The notes beneath the pieces are model-generated. The model was given only the letters and a program-made list of their open reading frames with translations. It was not told where the DNA came from and made no database searches. Positions 1 through 4,637 of a DNA stretch of 6,280 nucleotides are shown in pieces. The stretch is from NCBI GenBank assembly GCA_003165855.1, contig PMXH01000337.1, positions 1-6,280 of the forward strand. The letters are read 5' to 3'. A program made the position numbers and the translations under genes. This stretch comes from Acidobacteriaceae bacterium (GTDB lineage Bacteria > Acidobacteriota > Terriglobia > Terriglobales > Acidobacteriaceae). Every line of letters begins with the position of its first letter. Position 1 is the stretch's first letter.

Positions 1-438
1 CCCGACGCAGGCGGCGTGGAGCGGGCCAGGTTTTTCGCGAAGAAAGTGGATGCCGCGCTGGCCATTGTGGACAAACGCCGGGTCGAGATGAACGTAGCCG
101 AGGTAATGCACGTGATCGGCGATGTCAAGGGGCGCTCCTGCCTGATCATTGACGATCTGATTGATACTGCCGGTACGACCGTGAAGACGGCGGCGGCGCT
201 GCTGCAAAACGGAGCGACCTCGGTTTATGCCTGTGCCTCGCACGCCGTGCTCTCCAATCCGGCGGTGGAAAACATTCACAGCTCCGGCATCGAGCACGTG
301 GTGGTGACGAACACGATCCCGCTGACGGCGGAAGCAAGAAGCGAGTCCAAGATTATGGTGCTTTCGATTGCGGGATTGATTGGACGGGCGATTCAGTCCA
401 TTCACGAAGAGACTTCGGTCAGCAAATTATTCATGTAA
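1..438 (+). CDS. prs: Ribose-phosphate pyrophosphokinase (PRPP synthetase), 3' part only
   Basis: This is the C-terminal 145 codons of PRPP synthetase; the start lies upstream of the window and frame 1 is open from base 1. The enzyme transfers pyrophosphate from ATP to ribose 5-phosphate to give PRPP, the precursor for nucleotides, histidine, tryptophan and NAD, in the cytoplasm. The fragment opens with PDAGGVERAR, the conserved family motif. At fragment residues 51-60 is DDLIDTAGTT, the PRPP/ribose-5-phosphate loop (usually DDxIDTAGT). The ending HEETSVSKLFM is the usual C-terminus, so the 3' end is intact. About 315 residues is normal, so roughly the first 170 are missing. The stop is 16 bp before the L25 start, indicating cotranscription. 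The prs-rplY-pth order is common in bacteria. Recognition is very secure. Confidence 0.97.
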   Translation, partial: PDAGGVERARFFAKKVDAALAIVDKRRVEMNVAEVMHVIGDVKGRSCLIIDDLIDTAGTTVKTAAALLQNGATSVYACASHAVLSNPAVENIHSSGIEHVVVTNTIPLTAEARSESKIMVLSIAGLIGRAIQSIHEETSVSKLFM

Positions 439-454
439 GGCAGGAATTGAAATT

Positions 455-1189
455 ATGGCAACTACATTAGAACAGAACATTCTGGAAGCAGAACCGCGGG
501 AATCGGGCACGAAGAACCAGGCGCGGCGTGTGCGCCGTGAAGGCAAGATCCCGGGCGTGATTTATGGCGCGGGCAAGGACTCGTTGTCCGTGAGTGTGGA
601 CCCGCGGCATGTACTGCGCATCTTGCGCTCGGAGAGCGGTCACAACACAATTTTTGATCTCGCGCTGAACGGGGGCGAGCGCACCAAGGCCATGATCGTG
701 GATTGGCAATATGAGCCGATCAAGGGCCATCTGCTGCACATCGACCTGAAGCGAATCGCCATGGATAAGGCTTTGCGGGTCAGCGTGCCGGTGGTGCTGC
801 AGGGCGTACCGGCTGGCGTGAAGACCGAGGGTGGAATTCTGGAGCAGATGCTGCGCGAGGTGGACATCGAGTGCTTGCCGGGCGATATCCCCGGACACAT
901 AGACGTTGACGTTAGCGAGCTCACGTTCGGCAAGGTGCTGCGCGTTTCGGATTTGCCGCATAACGAAAAGCTGAAGTTCCTTACCGACGCGAATCAGCCG
1001 GTGGCTCACGTGACCAGCGTGAAGGAAGAAGTCGTGGTCGCCCCCGAAGCGGTGGCGGCGGAAGCTGGAGCGGTTCCGGCCGAGCCCGAAGTCATCAAGA
1101 AGGGCAAGGCGGAGACCGAGGAAGAGGGCGAGACTGCCGAGAAGCCGGAGAAGGGCGAAAAGAAGGCCGAGAAGAAGGAGAAGAAATAA
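455..1189 (+). CDS. rplY: 50S ribosomal protein L25, long CTC/TL5 form
   Basis: This encodes a 244-residue L25 of the general-stress (CTC/TL5) type, which binds 5S rRNA in the large subunit. Residues 1 to about 95 form the 5S-binding domain, with RRxGKIPGVIYG at 27-38. Residues about 100-190 form the second, mostly beta domain found in long L25 proteins (SVPVVLQGVPAGVKTEGG and the following segment). The last 50 or so residues are a low-complexity tail, first Ala/Glu/Val rich and then a Glu/Lys tail ending in KKEKK. Such tails are common in this family and are probably disordered. The ATG at 455 is chosen because AGGA (442-445) lies 9 nt upstream and MATTLEQNILEAEPR starts like other L25 proteins. 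In-frame codons upstream overlap the end of prs and are not family-like. Confidence 0.96.
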   Translation: MATTLEQNILEAEPRESGTKNQARRVRREGKIPGVIYGAGKDSLSVSVDPRHVLRILRSESGHNTIFDLALNGGERTKAMIVDWQYEPIKGHLLHIDLKRIAMDKALRVSVPVVLQGVPAGVKTEGGILEQMLREVDIECLPGDIPGHIDVDVSELTFGKVLRVSDLPHNEKLKFLTDANQPVAHVTSVKEEVVVAPEAVAAEAGAVPAEPEVIKKGKAETEEEGETAEKPEKGEKKAEKKEKK

Positions 1190-1335
1190 GGAAGCGAGCC
1201 GAACGCGCGATTGTTGCGTCGCGAAGAGCGCGACGCTTCGCGCGGCTCGCCCAGATCCCTCGCCGCGCAAAGAACGCTTGCTCGGGATGACAATTGGGCT
1301 TCACGACGAGCGCGAGCGGAGGAAATTAATACGGC
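1190..1335. repeat. Intergenic repeat, degenerate 'CHPE' family, with long GC-rich hairpin
   Basis: The 146-bp gap between rplY and pth holds no credible gene. GCGAGCCG (1194-1201) pairs with CGGCTCGC (1243-1250). CGCG (1204-1207) can pair with 1239-1242, and GCGTCGCG (1216-1223) pairs perfectly with CGCGACGC (1229-1236) around an AAGAG loop. Together these make a strong stem across 1194-1250. On the minus strand, bases about 1290-1250 read like the TCATCCCGAGC...GAGGGATCT repeat I recall from many Acidobacteria, whose translation typically contains CHPE. The copy is degenerate. No T-tract follows the hairpin, so it is unlikely to be a strong intrinsic terminator. Family assignment is from memory and should be checked against a genome. 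Confidence 0.65.
1318..1323 (+). promoter_or_regulatory. Ribosome binding site for pth (GGAGGA)
   Basis: GGAGGA lies 12 nt before the GTG at 1336. The spacing is on the long side, but no other start codon between it and the conserved KLIVGLGNPG motif is in frame, so it supports the GTG start. Confidence 0.6.
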
Positions 1336-1911
1336 GTGAAACTGATCGTTGGCCTCGGCAATCCTGGTGACGAGTATCGGTTGACGCCGCACAACCTGGG
1401 CTTTCTGGTGGTGGATCGCATCGCCGGCGAGCGCGGAGTTGAGATCAGGAACCGGCAGTGCCGGGCGCTGACGGCGAGGATACAGGTAGGGGACGAGCCG
1501 GTGCTGTTGGTCAAGCCCGAAACCTACATGAACCTGAGCGGCTTGTCGGTCCGGGAGCTGGTGGCGGAGTACGAGGCGAAGCCGGAAGCGGACTTGATCG
1601 TGATTCAAGACGAGCTGGATTTTCCGCTGGGCACGTTGCGGATTCATACGCGGCGGAGTTCGGCGGGGCATAACGGGATTGAGTCGATCATTGGGGCGTT
1701 GGGCACGCAGGATTTCTTGCGCATCCGGATCGGCGTTGCCCCGGAACGTAGAGTGGAAGACGGCGAGCGGTACTTGTTATCGCCGTTGCGCAAGGCAGAG
1801 TTGGCGGTGGTGGATGGGATCCTAGACACTGCCGCAGAAGCGGTGAAAGTGATTCTAACGGAAGGTCCGGCGGCGGCCATGAACCGGTTTAACCGCAAGG
1901 AAGAGCAGTGA
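1336..1911 (+). CDS. pth: Peptidyl-tRNA hydrolase (GTG start)
   Basis: This is a 191-residue bacterial Pth, the normal family length. It cleaves the ester bond of peptidyl-tRNAs that drop off the ribosome and recycles the tRNA in the cytoplasm. The known catalytic and binding residues are all visible, numbered about one lower than in E. coli: Asn9 in GLGNPG, catalytic His19 in TPHNLGF, Asn66 in ETYMNLSG, Asp92 in QDELDFPLG and Asn113 in SAGHNG. The GTG at 1336 puts the protein start exactly at the conserved KLIVGLGNPG. A GGAGGA box supports it. The stop codon (1909-1911) lies inside the first heptamer of the following repeat element. The gap to rplY contains a repeat, so expression may be from the prs operon or from an unseen local promoter. 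Confidence 0.96.
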   Translation: MKLIVGLGNPGDEYRLTPHNLGFLVVDRIAGERGVEIRNRQCRALTARIQVGDEPVLLVKPETYMNLSGLSVRELVAEYEAKPEADLIVIQDELDFPLGTLRIHTRRSSAGHNGIESIIGALGTQDFLRIRIGVAPERRVEDGERYLLSPLRKAELAVVDGILDTAAEAVKVILTEGPAAAMNRFNRKEEQ

Positions 1912-2017
1912 TCAGTGGCTAGTGGCCAGTGATCAGAGCGAACGGAAACAGGTTGGACAAAATGTTTTTTGCGGTTGCGGGTGTCACTGGTCACTGACCA
2001 CTGATCACTGGCCACTG
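1906..2017. repeat. Converging heptamer-repeat palindrome, copy 1 (pth-rpsF gap)
   Basis: The left arm is four tandem heptamers: GTGATCA 1908-1914, GTGGCTA 1915-1921, GTGGCCA 1922-1928 and GTGATCA 1929-1935. The right arm is four units in the opposite orientation: TGGTCAC 1988-1994, TGACCAC 1995-2001, TGATCAC 2002-2008 and TGGCCAC 2009-2015. A register exists in which the first 12 or so arm bases pair perfectly and the rest with few mismatches, giving a long hairpin. The central spacer of about 50 bp is unrelated to the arms. The element takes in the pth stop codon and ends 3 bp before the rpsF ribosome binding site. It shares its repeat word with the element at 2457-2535. Confidence 0.9.
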
Positions 2018-2020
2018 CTT

Positions 2021-2024
2021 GGAG
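2021..2024 (+). promoter_or_regulatory. Ribosome binding site deciding the rpsF start (GGAG)
   Basis: GGAG is 6 nt before the ATG at 2031 but directly abuts the ATG at 2025 and overlaps a TTG at 2019. This favours 2031, which also gives the family-like MNRIYELMFIVRPD start. The site begins 3 bp after the repeat palindrome ends. Confidence 0.75.
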
Positions 2025-2030
2025 ATGGCA

Positions 2031-2453
2031 ATGAATCGTATTTACGAACTGATGTTTATTGTCCGGCCGGATATGGCGGACGACGATCTGGACAAACTGG
2101 TAGCGAACCTGGAAACGACGGTGACGTCGGCTGCGGGCACAGTGAAGAGCGTGGACCGGATGGGCAAGCGCCGTCTGGCCTATGCCGTGCGCAAATTCCG
2201 CGAGGGCATCTACGTTCTGATGACGATCGAAGGCGCGGGCACGGTGATCCACGAATTGGAGCGCCGCCTCCGAGTCACCGAGCAGGTAATCAAGTTCCTC
2301 ACCGTGCGCGTGGACGAAGAGCTGAAGCGCCTGGATAAGATCAAGAAGCTGCGGGACGCGAAGAAGAAGGTGAGCGCGATGCCTGCGGCACCGGCGGCGG
2401 TGGAAGAAGCGCCTGCGGCGCCGCCAGCAGCGGAAACTCCGGCGACGGCTTAA
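2031..2453 (+). CDS. rpsF: 30S ribosomal protein S6
   Basis: This encodes a 140-residue S6, which binds the central domain of 16S rRNA together with S18. The S6 fold covers residues 1 to about 110: the first strand MNRIYELMFIVRPDM, then MGKRRLAYAVRKFREGIYVLM at 44-64, then a helix and TEQVIKFLTVRVDEEL. After a Lys-rich stretch (105-113) there is a 27-residue Ala/Pro/Glu tail, longer than in many S6 proteins and probably disordered. The gene is followed after 98 bp by rpsR, its assembly partner, as in most bacteria, but the ssb gene often found between them is absent. Transcription reads through the heptamer palindromes on both sides if the cluster is one operon. Confidence 0.96.
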   Translation: MNRIYELMFIVRPDMADDDLDKLVANLETTVTSAAGTVKSVDRMGKRRLAYAVRKFREGIYVLMTIEGAGTVIHELERRLRVTEQVIKFLTVRVDEELKRLDKIKKLRDAKKKVSAMPAAPAAVEEAPAAPPAAETPATA

Positions 2454-2456
2454 GAA

Positions 2457-2535
2457 CAGTGGTCAGTGGCCAGTGGTCAGTGACTATTTTTAGAGCGATT
2501 TTGACTGGCCACTGGTCACTGACCACTGGCCACTG
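2457..2535. repeat. Converging heptamer-repeat palindrome, copy 2 (rpsF-rpsR gap)
   Basis: The left arm holds four heptamers: GTGGTCA 2459-2465, GTGGCCA 2466-2472, GTGGTCA 2473-2479 and GTGACTA 2480-2486. The right arm holds four inverted units: TGGCCAC 2506-2512, TGGTCAC 2513-2519, TGACCAC 2520-2526 and TGGCCAC 2527-2533. The arms fold over a spacer of about 19 nt rich in T and A. The consensus GTG-R-Y-Y-A is the same as in copy 1, but the spacers are unrelated and differ in length. It starts 3 bp after the rpsF stop and ends 6 bp before the rpsR ribosome binding site. It nearly fills the 98-bp gap. Confidence 0.9.
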
Positions 2536-2551
2536 ATTCACAAGGAGCACT

Positions 2552-2926
2552 ATGACTGAAGAGACGAAAGCACCAGCGCCAGCGGCGGAACGGCCATCGC
2601 GGCCTTTCGGCGAGCGTTCCGGCGGAGGAGACCGTCCGCGATTCGGCGGAGGCGGCGGTGGAGGACGTTCCGGCCCCGGCGGTCCGCCGCGTGAGGGTGG
2701 ACGCAAGTTTTTCCGGCGTAAGAAAGTTTGCAAGTTCTGCACGGAGAAAATCGCCGACATCAACTACAAAGATTACCGGCTGCTCGGCCAGTTCGTGGCC
2801 GAGAGCGGCAAGATCGTGCCGCGGCGGCTGACCGGCGTGTGTTCGCCGCACCAACACCGGCTGGCCTCGGCGATCAAGCAGGCTCGCAACATCGCGCTGC
2901 TGCCGTTTGCCGGGCGGGCATCGTAA
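2552..2926 (+). CDS. rpsR: 30S ribosomal protein S18, zinc-ligand form with Gly/Arg-rich N-terminal extension
   Basis: This encodes a 124-residue S18; many S18 proteins are only about 75-90 residues. The conserved domain is residues 52-122 and includes [20 protein letters not shown] and [20 protein letters not shown], followed by ARNIALLPF. Cys60, Cys63, Cys97 and His100 form a CxxC...CxxH set, as in the zinc-binding ('C+') variants known for some small ribosomal proteins. Residues 1-51 are an extension rich in Gly, Pro and Arg with a run of seven Gly (32-38), probably disordered and positively charged, so able to touch RNA. The start is well supported by AAGGAG (2542-2547) 4 nt before the ATG. 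S18 partners S6 in the 30S platform. Confidence 0.95.
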   Translation: MTEETKAPAPAAERPSRPFGERSGGGDRPRFGGGGGGGRSGPGGPPREGGRKFFRRKKVCKFCTEKIADINYKDYRLLGQFVAESGKIVPRRLTGVCSPHQHRLASAIKQARNIALLPFAGRAS

Positions 2927-2936
2927 AGGGTATTTA

Positions 2937-3011
2937 GCCACGGATTTGCACGGATGAGGCTTCTAGAATATTTTTGATTTTATCCGTGAAGATCCGTGTG
3001 AATCCGTGGCC
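2937..3011. repeat. ATCCGTG decamer palindromic repeat (rpsR-rplI gap)
   Basis: The left end GCCACGGATTTGCACGGAT (2937-2955) matches the reverse complement of 2992-3010 at 17 of 19 positions. The right arm is three tandem decamers: ATCCGTGAAG 2982-2991, ATCCGTGTGA 2992-3001 and ATCCGTGGCC 3002-3011. The left arm has the complementary CACGGAT at 2939 and 2949, also 10 nt apart. The spacer (about 2956-2981) is AT-rich. From memory, similar 'CCACGGATTTGCACGGATG' repeats occur in many environmental bacteria, including Acidobacteria and Planctomycetes; I cannot check this here. It lies 17 bp before the rplI ribosome binding site (GGAG 3028-3031). Confidence 0.88.
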
Positions 3012-3038
3012 AACAAGATCTGAAGACGGAGTCATATC

Positions 3039-3494
3039 ATGGAAGTCATTCTCAAAGAAGATGTAACCAAGCTGGGATCGCGCGGCGACGTGGTGAAGGT
3101 TGCCGAAGGATATGGGCGCAACTTTCTTTTGCCGCACAAGCTGGCCATTGAAGCCACTGCCGGCAACAAGGCCGTCATCGTGCAGATGAAGGCTGCTTCA
3201 GTGCGCAAGTCGGCCAAGGAGAAAACCCAGGCCGAAGAACTGGCCAAGCAGTTTGAGGGGCTCTCGGCAACGTTCACGAAGCGGGCGGGCGAGCACGATC
3301 AGTTGTTCGGCTCGGTCACCTCCGGCGACATTGCCGATGCCATCGTGAAAAAGGGAATCAACCTGGACCGGAAGCAGATCCAGCTCCACGAGCCGCTGAA
3401 GACCCTGGGCGAGTTCACCGTGCCGGTGAGGCTGCACAAGGATGTGACGGCGCATCTGAAAGTTGTGATTGAGAAAGAAGTGGTGGCGGAGTAA
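3039..3494 (+). CDS. rplI: 50S ribosomal protein L9
   Basis: This encodes a 151-residue L9, the normal length. It binds 23S rRNA near the L1 stalk and helps maintain reading frame. The N-terminal rRNA-binding domain (1 to about 52) begins MEVILKEDVTKLGSRGDVV and carries the L9 signature GxxGxxxxVxxGYxxNFLLP at residues 13-32. A long charged connecting helix (about 45-75) leads to the C-terminal domain (about 80-148), ending VTAHLKVVIEKEVVAE. GGAG (3028-3031) sits 7 nt before the ATG. It is the last gene of the ribosomal cluster: the next 400 bp are non-coding and contain a terminator candidate. The replicative helicase gene dnaB, frequent after rplI, is not here. Confidence 0.97.
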   Translation: MEVILKEDVTKLGSRGDVVKVAEGYGRNFLLPHKLAIEATAGNKAVIVQMKAASVRKSAKEKTQAEELAKQFEGLSATFTKRAGEHDQLFGSVTSGDIADAIVKKGINLDRKQIQLHEPLKTLGEFTVPVRLHKDVTAHLKVVIEKEVVAE

Positions 3495-3510
3495 GGACCT
3501 CCACGCCTGG

Positions 3511-3701
3511 GTGCCGGAGGCACCTCTGAAAATAGCCCGCTAGTTCACTGGCGGGAAGACGCCACCCGAGCCAATCGCGTCCCGTAGGGCGCTTGAAGGT
3601 TCGCTTCCGGCGTTCAACCGTGCCTACGGCACGGGTTTCTTTTTTGGGGGCCGATCCCCGCCACTGCAGTGGCGGGCTACTGTCAGACGTCCCTCCGGGA
3701 C
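3511..3701. mobile_element. Non-autonomous palindromic element with 45-nt inverted ends
   Basis: Bases 3511-3555 and the reverse complement of 3657-3701 align without gaps over 45 positions with 36 identities. Each end contains two hairpins. The outer ones are 3511-3523 (GTGCC/GGCAC, loop GGA) and 3689-3701 (GTCCC/GGGAC). The inner ones are 3536-3555 (stem 8, loop TTCA) and 3657-3676 (perfect 20-nt palindrome). Several differences between the ends are compensatory. The centre has more stems: GCG-CCC/GGG-CGC at 3577-3592, TTGAA/TTCAA at 3593-3617, and a terminator hairpin at 3618-3634. There is no open frame with a recognisable protein, so if mobile it would depend on an enzyme elsewhere. Related sequence may continue to about 3727; the outer borders are uncertain. 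Confidence 0.7.
3618..3645 (+). terminator. Intrinsic terminator candidate after rplI
   Basis: CCGTGCC (3618-3624) pairs perfectly with GGCACGG (3628-3634) around a TAC loop. After one G comes TTTCTTTTTT (3636-3645). A 7-bp GC-rich stem plus T-tract is the classic Rho-independent layout. It lies 124 bp after the rplI stop, inside the palindromic element, and would end the prs-rplI transcription unit. On the minus strand there is no comparable T-tract, so it looks one-directional. Confidence 0.7.
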
Positions 3702-3902
3702 AGGGCGGGACAGCCGAGGACGGCTACCCCACATCTGTCTATCCGTTTTGTTGGCTATCTTGTCTATCCAAGCTGTTGAGCCGCAAGCAGAAATCCTCAC
3801 TGCCAGCCTATAATCCCTGCTCACGGTTCCGCTGACTGAGCGTCTATTCCTATGCAAGCCCGGGTACGGCATTGATCCGGGCCAATAAGGAAAAGACAAA
3901 AC
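3702..3902. other. Non-coding spacer before the sigma factor gene
   Basis: About 200 bp without a credible gene. The first 25 or so bases are GC-rich and may be the tail of the palindromic element. TGTCTATCC occurs twice as a direct repeat (3736-3744 and 3761-3769, 25 bp apart) and could be a regulator site or chance. A -10-like box follows at 3809, and a small inverted repeat, GCCCGG 3858-3863 with CCGGGC 3877-3882, sits just before the ribosome binding site and might form a leader hairpin. Short frames here lack family similarity or a start signal. Confidence 0.5.
3809..3814 (+). promoter_or_regulatory. Possible -10 box (TATAAT) for the sigma/anti-sigma operon
   Basis: TATAAT matches the housekeeping -10 consensus exactly and lies 89 bp before the sigma factor ATG, in the only sizeable non-coding gap upstream. 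No good -35 hexamer is found 16-18 bp upstream (3786-3791 reads AGCAGA), and there is no TGn extension. It would therefore need an activator or be weak. I see no ECF-type GGAAC element that would show autoregulation. Confidence 0.4.
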
Positions 3903-4631
3903 ATGCCGGCCGATGTTTTAGCAGTAACACTTGCGGTTGGTCCACGGGCCCGCTCGAAAACGAAGTCCGAGAGAGTCAGCGGTTGCAGCGTCAGCGAGAA
4001 CCAGGTCAGTGAGCAGCAGGACCCCGCGCGGGGCCGAATGGCTGGGCAAGAACGCCGCATCGACGATACGATCCTCATTCGTGAGGCGCAACGCGGGAAC
4101 CGCGCCGCCTTCGAGGAACTGGTGCGCCACTACGATCAGGCGGTCTTGCGGCTGGCGCTGCATCTCACCGGAACCGAGCACGACGCCCAGGACGTATATC
4201 AGGACGCCTTCCTCAAGGCTTACAAGAACATCGGAAGCTTTCGCTTCGAGTGCTCGTTTTATACTTGGATTTACCGCATTGTGACCAATCTTTGCCTGGA
4301 CCACCTGCGCAAGAAGAACGTGCGCAAGGAAGATGCTCCGGTGGTGAAAGACGCGTCCGGCGGAGAGTTCGACTTGCTCAATCAGGTGCCCGACGGGCGG
4401 GCGGGAGCGAATCCGGAGCGCGATTTGATGCGGCGGCAGTTGGGGGCGAGGATCTCAGGAGCGCTGGAAAAGCTTACGCCGCGCGAACGCATGGTTTTCG
4501 AGCTGAAGCATTACCACGGATTGAAGCTACGCACGGTGGGCGAGATTTTGCACACGACGGAAGAGACCGCGAAGAACACACTGTTTCGCGCTACGCAGAA
4601 ATTGCGGGGGCAGTTGGCGGATATGAGATGA
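3903..4631 (+). CDS. ECF-type RNA polymerase sigma factor
   Basis: This encodes 242 residues of a group-4 (ECF, RpoE-like) sigma factor that would direct RNA polymerase to a specific regulon. Region 2 spans residues about 70-140: FEELVRHYDQAVLRLALHLT, then DAQDVYQDAFLKAYKNIGSF and the WIYRIVTNLCLDHLRKK helix. Region 4 spans about 185-240: LTPRERMVFELKHYHGLKLR, then the helix-turn-helix TVGEILHTTEETAKNTLFRA. There is no region 1.1 or 3. AAGGA (3887-3891) is 11 nt before the ATG at 3903. The first 45 residues are not conserved sigma sequence, and an ATG at 4038 would give a 197-residue protein of typical ECF size but without a clear ribosome binding site. The neighbour downstream is its likely anti-sigma factor. 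Confidence 0.93.
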   Translation: MPADVLAVTLAVGPRARSKTKSERVSGCSVSENQVSEQQDPARGRMAGQERRIDDTILIREAQRGNRAAFEELVRHYDQAVLRLALHLTGTEHDAQDVYQDAFLKAYKNIGSFRFECSFYTWIYRIVTNLCLDHLRKKNVRKEDAPVVKDASGGEFDLLNQVPDGRAGANPERDLMRRQLGARISGALEKLTPRERMVFELKHYHGLKLRTVGEILHTTEETAKNTLFRATQKLRGQLADMR

Positions 4632-4637
4632 AGAGAG

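Noticed and set aside
467..1270. Long minus-strand open frame (267 codons) opposite rplY
   Set aside because: It lies antisense to a certain L25 gene, is Leu/Arg/His rich as expected from GC-rich shadow frames, and has no family motif.
1006..1671. Minus-strand open frame (221 codons) across rplY end, repeat and pth start
   Set aside because: It overlaps two certain genes on the other strand and its sequence is low-complexity shadow translation; only the repeat-derived part is recognisable.
1906..2017. CRISPR-like array in the heptamer repeats
   Set aside because: Units are 7 nt with no spacers of uniform length and the arms are inverted, which does not match CRISPR repeats; no cas gene is present.
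2019..2030. Upstream TTG (2019) or ATG (2025) as rpsF start
   Set aside because: Both overlap or abut the GGAG box, and S6 proteins normally begin at the equivalent of the 2031 ATG.
3736..3769. TGTCTATCC direct repeat as an operator
   Set aside because: Only two 9-nt copies, no symmetry, and no well-placed promoter -35; chance or a repeat remnant is equally likely, so it is mentioned only in the spacer entry.
3593..3835. Plus-strand frame of 80 codons in the rplI-sigma gap
   Set aside because: It runs through the terminator hairpin and palindromic element, has no ribosome binding site and no family resemblance.
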